From Rhizophagus clarus (Eukaryota > Glomeromycota > Glomeromycetes > Glomerales > Glomeraceae), in contig BLAL01000053.1 in NCBI GenBank assembly GCA_015698045.1, positions 436,501 to 500,500 on the forward strand: 64,000 nucleotides of DNA, read 5' to 3'. The notes under the pieces are model-generated. The model had not been told where the DNA came from, ran no database searches, and was given only the letters and a program-made list of their open reading frames with translations. This document shows positions 1 through 12,125 of this stretch, piece by piece. A program made the position numbers and the translations under genes. The first letter of the stretch is position 1; every line of letters starts with the position of its first letter.

Positions 1-3000
1 TTGGTGAGTTATTACATATTTATTTTTTAATATATTCTGAACTATACTCAAATTACTATATTCTTTATTAAATGGTTATTTAATAATTGATGATGCTATA
101 GAAAGTAAGTATTTAATTTTACCTTATTCATATTATTAATTTTTTTTAAGTAATTCAAACTAATAATTTTATTCATTAAATAATTTATTTAAATAATTAG
201 ATTGTAAGTTACCAAATATATTTAATTTTTTATACGATTATAATATTGCGTTTAATTAATTGGTTAATTTTGTATTGAATGATAATATAGGGTGTAAGTT
301 GATTACTATAATTATATAATATTCTTATAATAATTATATATAAGTTAACCAACTAAATTCTTTACTTATTATATAAAATAGGGCGTAAGTTAATTATTTA
401 ATCTTATTATATTAGTATAGTAATATTTAGTACATATAATTCAAACTAACTAAATTCATTATTTAAAAATTATTTATTTAATAAAATAGGGCGTGAGTTA
501 ATTATTTAATTTTACTATAACAATATATAAATAATTTATACTAACTAAATTCATTATTTAAAAAATTAATTTAGAGCGTAAGTTAATTATTTAATTCTAT
601 TAAATTTATATAGTATATGCACGTAGTTTAAACTAACTAAATTATTTAAATAATTATTTGGTTAATATAGGGCGTAAGTTGTTTATTTAATTCTATTATA
701 TTTATATAATACATGCATATAGTTAAACTAACTAAAATTTTTATTTAAAAATCATATATTTAATATTATAGAGCGTAAGTTAATTTTTAATTCTATTATA
801 TTTACATATATTTTACATATAATTTAAACTAGTAACTAAATTCATTATTTAAAAATTATTTATTTAATAACTAAATATAGAGAGTAAGTCAATGATTTAA
901 TTCTATTTTATATATATAATATTTACACATAATTGAGACTAACTAAATACTTATTTAAAAAATTATTTATTTAATAACTAAATAGAGCGTAAGTTAATTA
1001 TTTAACTTTATTATATACATATAATTTAAATTAACCAAATTCTTTTTTAAAACATTATTATTTGAACATTTAGTTAGTAAGTTATAAGTTAATTATTTTA
1101 ATATTTGCATATGCGGTAAATTAAATTAACTAAATTTATTAATTAATAATTATTTGAATACTTTAGTTGGTAAGTTATAAGTTAATGATTCAATTCTATT
1201 ATATTTATATAATATTTACATATAATTTAAACTAACTAATTTCTTTTTTTAAAATTTATTATTTAATAATTAGAGCGTAAGTTAATAATTTAATTATAAT
1301 ATACTTATATACTTATATAACATTTTCATGATTTAAACTAACTAAATTCTTTATTTAAAAAATTATTTAATATTTTAGACAGTAAGTTATAAGTTAATTA
1401 TTTAATTCTAATATATACATATAATTTAAACTAATTAATTTCTTTATTTAAAAAAAATCATTCATTTAATAATATAGGGCGTAAGTTTAATTCCGTCTAT
1501 CATGCTTATTTTATATCTATATATAATTTAAATTCATTTAAATAATTATTTATTCTATAATATAGGGTGTAAGTTAATTATTTAATTCTATTATATTTAT
1601 ATAATATCTACATATAATTTAAATTAACTAAATTTTTAATTTAAAAATTTATTTGAATATTTTAGTCGGTAAGTTATGAATTAATTATTTAATTCTACTA
1701 TATTAATATAATATTTACATATAATTTAAACTAACTAATAAATTCTTTATTTAAAAATTTTGAATATTTAAGATGGTAAGTTATAAGTTAAATATTTAAT
1801 TCTATTATATTCATATAACTTAAATTAATAAATTTCTTGCATAAAAAAATTAATTAATTAATAATATAGGACGTAAGCTAATTATTTAATTATAATATTA
1901 TATTTACATAATATTTACATATAATTTAAACTACTCTAAATTCTTTAATTGAAAAATTATTTGAATATTTTAGTCGGTAGGTACAGTACAAGTTAATTAT
2001 TAAATTTATTATATTTGTATAATATTAACATATAATTAATTTAACCAAATTCTTTATTTAAAAAATTATCTGAATACCTTAGATCGTAAGTAAATCCTAA
2101 TATATTAATATAATATTTACATATAATTTAAACTGACTAAATTAAATTATTTTTTTAATAATAGGGCGTAAGCAAATTAATCAATTCCACTATATTTATA
2201 TAATATCTACAGTACATATAATTCAAACTAACTAGTAAATTCTTTGTTTAAAATTATTTATATAATAATATAGAGCGTAAGTTAATTATTTAATTCTATT
2301 ATAATTATATTATATCTATATATATATATAATTTTTAATACCAAAATTTTTTATTAAAAATTATTTATTTATAATATAGAGCGTAAGTTAATTATTTAAT
2401 TTTATTATATTTATATAATATTTTATATATCAGATATAATTTAAACTAACTAAATTATTAAAAAAATTTTTTTTCTTGATAATATAGAATGTAAGTTAAT
2501 TACTTAATTCAATTATATTTATAATATTTACATATTTTAAACTAACTAAATACTTATTTAAAAAAATTATTTGAATATTTTAGTTGGTAAGTTATATTAT
2601 TGATTTAGTTCTATTATATATAGCATTTACATATAATTTAACCTAATTAAATTCTTTATTTAAAAAATTATTTATTTAATAATATAGAGCGTAAGTCAAT
2701 TAATTAATTTATTATATTTGTACAATATTTTCATATAATTTAAGCTAACTAGATTCTTGTTTATAAATTATTTAAATATTTTAGTCGGTAAGTTATAGGT
2801 TAATTATTTAATTCTATCATATTTATAATTTAAATTAACTAAATTCTTTATTTAAAAATTCTTTATTTAACAACATAGAGCGTAAGTTAATAAATTCTAT
2901 TATATTTATACAATAGTTATTTATAATTTAATTTAATAATTAAGCTTTTTATTTAAAAAATTATTATTTTAATATAAATATAGGAAGTAAGTTAATTATT

Positions 3001-6000
3001 TAATTCTATTTATATGGTATTTATGTATAATTTACTAAATTCTTTATTTAAAACTATTAATTAATATATAGGACGTAAGTTTATTATCTAATTATATTAT
3101 GTTTATGTAATATATCATAATTGAAACTAATTAAATTATTTATTTAAAATTATTTATTTAATAATAGAGCGTAAGTTAATTATTTTAATTCTGCTATATT
3201 TATAATATGTTCATATATAATTAAACTAACTACTAAATTCTTTATTTAAAAATTATTTGAATATTTTAGTTGGTAAGTTATAAGTTAATTATATTTATAG
3301 TATTTATGCATAATTTAAAGTAACTAAATTCTTTGTTTAAAATTATTTATTTAATGATATAGAGCGTAAGTATATTATTTAATTCTATTATATGGGAGTT
3401 CGTCAGTAGAAAAGGGGGAAATCACTTTTTTATACTAATTTTAGTTATTAAGCTAATTTTGTTTACATTACTGAGATCAGTAAAATAGTCCATTTATCTA
3501 TATTTTGACCAAAAAAGAGATTTCCCCTTTTCTACTGACGAGCTCCCAATTATTTATAATATTTACATATAATTCATACTAACAATTATTTATTAAAATT
3601 ATTTATTTAACAATATAGAGCGTAAGTTAATAATTATTCAATCCTATCATGTTTATACTTATATATAATTCATACTAACCAAGCTCTTTGTTTAAAAATT
3701 ATTTGAATATTTAGTTGGTAAGTTATGGATTAATTATTTAATTCTATTATATTTACATATAATCTAAACTATTAAATTCTTTATTTAAAAATTATTTGAA
3801 TATTTTTAGTTGGTAAGTTATATATTAATGATTTAGTATTGTTATATATTTGTGTAATAATTAGTATATATAACTAAATCTAATTAAATTCTTAATTTAA
3901 AAATTATTTTTTAATAATATAGAGCGTAAGTTAATTATTTAATTCAATCATATTTATATAGTATATAGTGTATTATGATAATATAATTTGAACTAACTAA
4001 ATTCTTTGTTTAAAAATTATTTGAATATTTCAGTTGGTAGGTTATAAATTAGTTATTTAATTCTTTTTATATAATATTTACAAATGATTTAACCAACTAA
4101 ATCCTTTATTTAAAAATTTATTTATTCAATAATATAGGGCGTAAGTTAATATTTGATTTATTATATTTATATAATATTTACATAACATTTAAACTGACCG
4201 ATTACTTTATTTAAAAAATTAATTTATTTAATAATATAGATAGTAAGTTAATTATTTAATTCTACTATAATTGTAATATCTATATATAATTTAAACTAAC
4301 CAATTTCTTTATTTAAAATTATTTATTTAATAATATAAGAGCGTAAGTTAATGATTATATTTATATAATATTTGCATGTAATTTGAACTAACTAGATTCT
4401 TTATTTAAAAAATTATTAGATCGTAAGTTACAAGTTAATAATTCAACTCTATATATTCATATAATAATTACATATAATTCTTTATTTGAAAAATTGTTTG
4501 AATATTTTAGCCTGTAAGTATATTGTTTATTAATTATTCCATTTACATTGATACTGATCAATTCACAATATTAATTAATTAAAAATTTTGGTAATTCCTT
4601 TTAGTCGGTAAGTTATATATACTGTTTTAGCATAAATTTCATTATTTATTTATTATATTAAAATTTTATAATTTATTTTAAATTTTAGAGTAAGTTTTAT
4701 TGATATATCGATATAAATTTTTTGGTTTTAAAATTTAACATAATTTTATTTAAAGTTTTGGATCTAGTGAAAATGAAACTATAGATCAATTTCTCCTTAA
4801 AAATAATTTAAAATGGATTCCTTATAATAAGTTTAAAAATATTAAATATCTTGATAAAGGAGGGTCTAGTACTATATACAAAACTACATATAGAAATATT
4901 GAGATAGTTCTAAAATGTTTTAACGATGGAAATTTTAATAAATTCTTAAGCAAGGTATGATAAAGTATTGCTTGTTATTTATTTATTTTTTTTTTCTTAG
5001 TTTATTTATAATTATTTGTAATAATTTATTTAATGTTATTTTTTTATAGTGGAAAATTATTAATAATTCAGATAAAATTCTTATTACATATGGATTTACA
5101 AGAAATCCAGTTACCATGGATTATATGTTGATAATGGAATACGCGAATAAAGGTAACTTAAGAGGATGTTTGTCAGAAATAACGAATAATTGGGAACAAA
5201 AATTATATATATTGTATATAATTATTGGAGGACTTGATAAATTACATAAAGAAAATCTTATTCATTATGATTTTCATGATGGTAATATTTTATGTATTGA
5301 ACATGGAACTAAATATAATATTTATATTAGTGATTATTTAAAAACTTATCAATTTACAAAATCTTTTTTAAAAGAAGAAAATATTTGTGGTGTTATACCA
5401 TTTATGGCACCTGAAGTTTTAAGAGGTAAACCTTGCACTTCAGCTAGTAATATATATAGTTTTTCCATGATTATGTGGGAACTTACATCTGGAATTCCAC
5501 CATTTAATAATAGACCACATGATTTTCAACTTGCTTTGAATATTTGTAGAGGTGAACGTCCTAAAATAGTTGAAAATACTCCACAATGTTATATAGATTT
5601 AATGAAAAAATGTTGGGATAATGACCCATTAAAGAGACCAACTGCATCAGAAGTTTTAGATATTATTAACAAATGGGTTATTCTTCCTAATGAAATGAAG
5701 ATTAAAAATATTGATAAAAAATTAAAAAACAATATTATGGAATTTATTAATGCGCCAATTGGACATAATAATTTTATTACTGAAACTCATCCACAAGCCT
5801 ATTACACAAGTCGCTTACTCGATTTTACTAGTGAAGAATTAAATGTAATCCTAGATGGATCTTTAGAATCAAAATTTTTAGAATTAAGACAAAGAAATAA
5901 GGATGCTGAACAGAAACTTTTTAAATTAGAAAAGATTGCTGAAACTTATTATCAAAGTTCTCAAAATGGGAACCAAGTTGAATTAGTTGATTTACAACAA

Positions 6001-6924
6001 AAAAATTCTCAATTTGAACAAGATAATCAAAATCTGAAACTAAACTTAGCTGAGAAAATTAAAGAATTTGCAGAAAAAGAAATCACTTTACAAACTAAAA
6101 TTACTTCTTTACAAAAAGAAATTTATGAAAAGCAAGCTTTAACCAGCAATTTAACTAAGCAATTGGAACAAAGTAAACTGGCCAGTCAACAAATTCAAAT
6201 TCAAATCAATCAGTTAAAGCAAGAAAAATCTGATTTGCAAGAAAAATTATCCCAAACAGAAGCCAAGATTAAAGAATTAATATCTCAACGAGAAAGCTTA
6301 ATTAAACAAAAAGAGCAATTAGAAATTGAATTAAATCAATCCCGAGATAATTGTGATCAGTTAAAACAAGAAAAATATGATTTGCACAATATAATGGGAG
6401 GCATTTTACAAGATCAAAAGTTTACTGCTAAATTGAAGATCAAATGTGCCAAGTTAGTAAAGGAAATTGCTCAGTTGGAACAAAAATTGAATAATGAAGA
6501 ACAAATTAAAGTACAATTAATCCAAGCAATACAGATTAAAGAAGATAAAATAAATGAATTAGAACAAATACTAATTAATCTTGATAATAAAAATAAATCA
6601 ATAAATGAATTAATTGGTGGGGAAAGTACTCAGAAAATTCATAAAGAAAAAGAAGAAATGTTTGGCCTCCAACGAGAATTATCAAAAACTTCAACTTCTT
6701 GTAATGATAGTAGAAAAGAACAAGTTCTTGATATGGATAATTTTGATAAAGTTATTAAAGAATTGAAACACCGTTTTAATCATCTAGAAATTTCTTTAAC
6801 TACCAATTCTGAGAAAGGTAACAGAACTCATTTAGATTTTAGCATGATAGTAGAAGAAATAAATTTACTAAGAAAGAATTTGGATGTATTGGAGTTAAGA
6901 TTAAATCAAGAATTCAAAATCTAG
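1..6924 (+). CDS. TKL-like protein kinase with C-terminal coiled coil; N-terminal part split into single-codon microexons (5' end outside window)
   Basis: Exons seen: TTG at 1-3, 45 microexons of three bases (102 to 4607), one base at 4689, then 4756-4954 and 5050-6924 (stop TAG). Joined this way the frame is open throughout, giving about 736 visible residues. The microexons read ENWWRQRQQK...ELGHKHPFDFG and run into the kinase exon. The kinase part shows WIPYNKF, a glycine loop LDKGGSSTIYK, the beta-3 lysine in IVLKCF, catalytic HYDFHDGN (HRD arginine replaced by Tyr), SDYL in place of DFG, and FMAPEVLRG. Asp residues of both catalytic motifs are kept, so activity is possible but uncertain. 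After the domain comes QAYYTSRLLDF, typical of this fungal kinase family, then roughly 350 residues of Gln/Lys/Glu-rich coiled coil. The intron at 4955-5049 is ordinary. The kinase assignment is firm; the microexon assembly is inferred from frame and splice-site conservation. Confidence 0.8.
4..4755 (+). repeat. Array of about 47 homologous introns separated by 3-nt microexons
   Basis: The repeat period is about 99 bp. Each unit reads GTAAGTTAATTATTTAATT, a variable AT-rich middle, a branch-like CTAAC, and a TATAG or TTTAG end. Between each AG and the next GTRRG there are always exactly three bases. Microexons start at 102, 201, 291, 382, 490, 575, 671, 772, 881, 986, 1074, 1167, 1274, 1379, 1478, 1566, 1666, 1773, 1870, 1974, 2083, 2165, 2274, 2380, 2488, 2584, 2688, 2785, 2879, 2984, 3072, 3168, 3270, 3363, 3619, 3715, 3810, 3923, 4034, 4138, 4240, 4340, 4420, 4511 and 4605. 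Composition: AGC 13, GGC 6, TTG 6, TCG 4, GGT, GAC and ATC 2 each, ten others once. Introns are about 77-110 nt, except 3366-3618, which holds an inserted element, and the last one (4690-4755, 66 nt). Donors are GTAAGT with a few GTGAGT, GTAAGC and GTAGGT. Intron interiors have diverged strongly while the splice dinucleotides have not. Confidence 0.85.
3394..3547. mobile_element. 154-bp MITE inside one array intron
   Basis: Terminal inverted repeats of about 29 bp begin GGGAGTTCGTCAGTAG and end CTACTGACGAGCTCCC, differing by one substitution and one indel. The element sits in the middle of an array intron and splits the usual CTATTATAT...ATTTATAATATTTACAT block. Both splice sites of that intron remain canonical. 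No coding capacity and no clear target duplication. Confidence 0.85.
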
Positions 6925-7509
6925 CAGCAGATTAGAATCAATCATATTGATAGTGATCACGTAAAAACGTAGCTTAGCTTATATTTGCAGAAATCACTTT
7001 TTACACTGATATTTATTATTTCTATTATTTCTATTATATTTTATTCATTTATGTTTTTTATATTATTTATTTTATTTTTATTGTATTATTTTTTTATATT
7101 TTATTTTTATATAAATAATCTTAGTACTTACTTTCTTAAGATGTGTGAGCAAGCGTGTTGATAACTCTTGTATAAAACAAGCTTTGTAATTATGATTTTT
7201 GTGTGTGCTTTATTTGTGTGTCTACCTGTTAACAATGGATCACAGCATAATTTATAAATAGTTGTTAATTTATCGAAATAAACATTTTGTGTTTATTATA
7301 AATATTGGATATCATTCTATGATTTCTTGAACACTAATAACCTTACATTTTTTAAAGTCTCAGAAATTGCTAGATTTTTTACTATTTTTTTTTTTATATT
7401 ATATTATTATCAAATTAATGAGTTTGGTTTTTATCATTTTATTTATTAAATTATAAGTTGGATCTTTTATAATTTAATAATAATAATAAAAAAAAAAATA
7501 AATGAGTGT
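6925..7509. other. Intergenic, 3' flank of kinase gene
   Basis: Very AT-rich, with T-runs and possible polyadenylation sequence after the kinase stop codon. No gene seen. Confidence 0.5.
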
Positions 7510-7896
7510 ATGTATTTCTACAATTTTTTTATGCCAAGAGATTTTAATAAATTAAACGTCAAAAAATATAACAGAAGAAAACCCTTTTATAATACAGGAA
7601 TTTTAAAAATCAATATTGTAATTTGTCTTGACGGCCCATATAACACAGTATCAACATTTATTGAAATCTCTACATTCATACCTCCTATACAAATCATTTA
7701 GAATGGCTATTTACCATACATAGTACTTGTATATTATTTGTTTTGATTTAAATATAATATACCATTAACGTAGAATTATTTAAAAGTTCATTAATTCACT
7801 GTTATGCCAGGTTATTTTTATCTATTTCATGATCTGCCATTGAAATTTGCTTAAGAAAATGATAAATGATAAATTTGGACATACAGATAGCAACAT

Positions 7897-8130
7897 CAGG
7901 ACCCAGAAATATACAGGGGTCAAGTTTGAGTTTGCGTACAATAGTCCAAAAAAAAGTTGTGTAGAACTTGCCTTTTTTAGATAATTTTATATAATGCTAG
8001 CCAAAGATTTATTTCTTAATTTAGAAACTGGCTAGCATTGTTGTAATTCCGGCCCTGAAAAATTGCGTACAGCTAATAGTAAATTTTTTTTGGCTGGACC
8101 TGACCCCTATATGTATATTTCTGGGTCCTG
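7897..8130. mobile_element. Non-autonomous inverted-repeat element with CAACAT target duplication
   Basis: The ends CAGGACCCAGAAATATACA and TGTATATTTCTGGGTCCTG are complementary. CAACAT flanks both sides (7891-7896 and 8131-8136). An inner inverted repeat (AATGCTAGCCA/TGGCTAGCATT) adds further structure. No gene inside. It is absent at the matching place in the second duplication copy, so it inserted after the duplication. Confidence 0.85.
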
Positions 8131-8958
8131 CAACATGCAATACTGTTTTATTTTCGTTAAACAAACAACAATATTTTAATTTAATTCGTAATCCGCGCAA
8201 AAGTAGAGAATTTAATAATTATAAACTGGAGTATGGAGTTATGAACTTCAGTATGTATAATACAAAAGACTATACAGCAAAACATTAGGAAAACATATAA
8301 AGAATAATATTATAACTTTCAAGCGGAAGAACCAATTAATATCTTCAGAAATTGCAACTCTGATTACGTAATAGTATCTTTTAATATTTTAATAATTAGG
8401 TTTTATAGATACTATTGATTTTATGACGAAAATAAATGAATCAACTGATGAAGACCCTGAATTGTCAAATTATGAAAAATATTATATAAATTCTGTAATA
8501 ATTAATAAATATCAAATAATTCCTTTTTTTTTTTTTTTATTTTACAGACGGAATTTTTCGTTTTGGTAAATAAGAACGTAACGATATTCTTATATTTGTA
8601 ACTTAAAATAAAAACAAATTAAAAAATTTTTACGGTTAAAAGAAATATTAAAATAAAAACTTTGAATAAAAAATTCTTACAATATATACGATATTTAAAG
8701 ATAGGGATAGATTACTCAATGCTCAATTGTTCTCAATTGTTTCATGAATTATAATATAATCTATTAAAAATATTATTTAATACAAACATGGAATTAAAGA
8801 ATACTATACTATTATTGAAGCCAAAAAAAAAAAAACATCATATTGTAATTACGTATTCATATAAATTTCCATGATTCAAAATATATAATAATTAATTTAA
8901 TTTTTTTTTTATAAATCCATCCCTTAAAAATTTATACACTTTAATAAATAAATTGTCA

Positions 8959-10430
8959 TCAATGTTCTAACAAGTAATGTTTAATCACGGATTTAATTTC
9001 AGTAAGTTCATGCTCGATAAGCTCTGTCCGTGCATCCTGGCTGAGATTTGATCGACCAGGTGAAAGTTTTCGAATTTGAGCTTTAGCTTCCTCTGGATCT
9101 TCGACATCAACTATAAAAACGCTAGGAGTTTTTTCTTTGAAGAGTTTATGTGCGTAACCCCATGGATTTACACGAGAATCACCAAAGAGTATTACAGCAA
9201 TACCTCCAACAACACCTATATAGAAAGAATTAATAAAAGTTTCAGATCACAATATGAATAATATATATCGATATACTAACCTAAGGCACCACCAGCTGAT
9301 CCAATAGCACCTAGAATAGTAGATGAACTATTTTGAAGTTTGTAAATAAAATAAGTCACTTGCTACTCAATATTTTGAATATAACTCAAACTTTTAATTA
9401 CCGTTGTTCAGTCGTTGATTCTTGAATAAAACTTCCTGCAGCTACAGAGAAATAACCAGTTGTTCCAGGTGGTACATCATAAGGATTACTATTAAAAGGA
9501 AAATAATTGACCAAACTTTCTATATTTGGTGTTATATGGTAATGTGGTCCGAATCCTATAATAGCACTAACATCACCCGGAAGAATGGCATTATATATAC
9601 TCGTTTTAAATTTGACCTGGAAAATATATAATAAAATAAAAGTCAATAAAATAGGCAATTAAATCATCCTAATATGAAATATCATACCAATGCAACATAA
9701 TTGGACATCCCAGCAATAAAATTCCATTGAAGTTCCAATTCTGATCGAGTAGCTTTGTCCATTTCACTAACAACCTTCTCTGGATTCATAAATGGATCGA
9801 AATCTAATAATAAAAATATTAAATATTAGTGATCAAACTGACTCAATCTGCCGTATGCAATGAATTTGATAATTTACTAACCAGGAGAAATCAATTGTAT
9901 GGAAAGAGAAGCTATTCCGAGAGCATTTGCTTCGGCTGCAGTTGTGTTTTCATAGAAATAAAATCCAATCTTTGTCAAACCATCTAAGGGTTTGTCTGGG
10001 TGGACGTACTTTATAGTTTTGTTAGCCTTAAATGTGTAACAGAAATTTCGATGGGTACCCAAATCAGTTACAGCAGAACTTATATAATCATTACAATTAT
10101 TAACTTGATTGTTGTTTCCATCTTTCATTATAAAATCGCAACGCAATATTAACAGATCTGGAGTCGCCCCACATATTTTCATATCTATAAAAAAAATATT
10201 ATTTTAGTTGAATTTAATAATTCGTAATTTTAATTGTTGAAATAAGGTTTACCAGGAACATCTATTTGATCCAAGAAGTTCTGCTCAACATTTAGGGTTG
10301 GCTTATCTGTCACAATACCATATATCAAATAAGCCAGGTAGGTGATATAAACTGCAGTAAGTAATCCACATATAATGTAACGGACATTACGAAATCGTCT
10401 TGACTCATCTTCTCGCTTAACAAATTCCAT
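8959..10430 (-). CDS. Two-TM membrane protein of a fungal family, copy 1
   Basis: Six exons in order on the minus strand: 10253-10430, 9882-10184, 9688-9803, 9402-9616, 9281-9327 and 8959-9215; 371 residues. All junctions are GT-AG and keep frame. An N-terminal cytosolic stretch MEFVKREDESRRFRN is followed by a membrane helix at residues about 17-40. A roughly 230-residue lumenal or extracellular domain has conserved cysteines (ICGATPD, LRCDF, NNCNDY, NFCYTF). A second Gly/Ala-rich hydrophobic helix lies near residues 273-298, then a tail ending EHELTEIKSVIKHYLLEH. I do not recognise a named family. Two relatives lie in this window at 14872-16351 and 48643-51128 with identical lengths for exons 2-5, which supports the model. 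Function unknown. Confidence 0.88.
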
Positions 10431-11939
10431 AATTTAATTAATTATAAAAAATAAATAAGAATCAACTGTATAACCTATGTCTGGCCCCGCTTGAAGTAGT
10501 CATTTTTAACTGGTTATTTTTTACGCCAGCCGTGGAACGATAATTGAGTTTCACAAGGAAAAGTGCATTACGATCATTATAAATTTCCAAATAAAGTACC
10601 ATATACGGTTAACATATTTCTTAATTAATTCAAATTATTAGAAATGGCGGGTCTCACATGAATCTAAAGTTGGAAATACGATTCTTTTTTTTTTGAAAAA
10701 AAAAATCATATAGTTTTAATTGAAATTAAAAATCCAATATTCTTGTATTCTTTTTTAGTTTTTTATAGCGTCAAGGTAATATTCACTATATTTACTTATG
10801 TACCTCAAAGAAACAATATGGCGTTCTCGACGAATATTATTTGCAGTGTAGTTCGACGCACAAACAAAAAGCCGAAACAAGGAAATTTGAATTTGTGTAG
10901 CAAATCTCAAACTGGTGTAAGATTTTATTATTGATCTGCAGATTTTACTGTTTCTCAAAACTGTTGTGATACATCTTCCCCAGTATCACCACAGAATTTT
11001 TCCACTTCCACGTGACCTTAAAATTTTGTAATCGGTGTCACGGCTGTCGCTTTCTCATTTTCCATAACTGATAAGTGTGTGTCACATGCTATTCGTCGCA
11101 TGGTTAATTTCTTCATTCTGGCCAAATTTCATAATGCCGGCTGAAATTCACGTGAGGGTGGGAATTTTTTGTGGCGTAAATGCAGGAAATCTTCTGATAC
11201 TTCTGATAGCTTATTTGCGAAACAAATTATTTGACGTAAAAAACGCCCACAAAAACTCTAATTTTGATATATATCATTAGAAAGTAAGAATGCTTTAAAA
11301 ACAAAGAAGTAAAATAAAAATTTATATAATTACAAGGCTTCGCACCGGGACTAATAAGTCGGTTTAAATCAATATAGTGATAGTATTCAAAAGAAGTTTC
11401 TAATGAATAAATCACGACCACAATTTATTATTTAAATTTTGGTTGCTAATTTATTTTATTTATTTATTTGCTTTAGATTTCTTTGTTACCCCTATAAAAA
11501 AAAACTGTATACGTTCTTAATAAGTTTTTTATACGATTTTTTTTTCCTCTGAAATAACTTATCATAATAGTCCGTTGAGAAGATATGGAAAAATGCACAA
11601 TTCTGTATCACTGTAAATATGGTTTAGATACGGAATTTGCACGGAATTCATATGGAATTTACATGATTTAATCACTGTTTTATCACTAAATTTATATTAT
11701 TTCTTATTAAATTTTAATAAAATAAAATTAATTACAGTCTAATAATATAAACACAAAAAAAAAACAAAATAAAATACAAATGTATTATGAATAGTTTATC
11801 ACTATCAAACAACTATTGCAAACCAAAACAAGAAGAAACATTAATACTATTCCTACTAATGTTTCAGGAGTACTTAATTCAAAGAAATAACTTATTCCTT
11901 CAAAATAAATGAAAAAAGACATTGTTACGTTTCTTTAAC

Positions 11940-12125
11940 TCAATTAGAACAACGCTTGTTTACCCAAGCCTTCTAGAGTCAGACAACCTAAAAGGCAAAA
12001 AAAAAAAAGAAATATAAGCTCCGCCTACAATTGATATAGTACCTGCAATCATTCAAGTCTCCAAGCGTCATGTTCCTACCTGATCTACAAAAAAAAAGGA
12101 CTTTCAAACTGACCTGCAAAAAGGA
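11940..12125 (-). repeat. Short exon/intron-like remnant
   Basis: Read on the minus strand, poly-T runs ending in TGTAG and TTTTAG alternate with short GC-richer blocks ending in GCAG|GTACT and TTGG|GTAAAC. This is the pattern of the better preserved arrays at 29.7-30.5 and 59.3-59.9 kb. No open frame spans it. Confidence 0.4.

Larger units (their letters stand above)
7510..11310. repeat. Segmental duplication, copy 1 (partner 13427-17140)
   Basis: The start (TGTATTTCTACA...GAAAACCCTTTTATAA) and the end (ATTAGAAAGTAAGAATGCTTT) both recur in the second copy in the same order and orientation. The copies share the membrane-protein gene, its upstream block ending TAGTTCGACGCACAA, and its 3' flank. 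A 234-bp inverted-repeat element at 7897-8130 is present only in copy 1. Boundaries are approximate. Confidence 0.75.

Noticed and set aside
1..4755. Simple AT-rich satellite or centromere repeat
   Set aside because: Interiors are too diverged for a homogenised satellite, while AG-NNN-GTRRG is invariant and the joined triplets continue the kinase frame.
10743..10958. Overlapping small open frames on both strands near 10.8 kb
   Set aside because: The frame is not kept in the duplicated copy at about 16.7 kb, so the block may be conserved but not as this protein.
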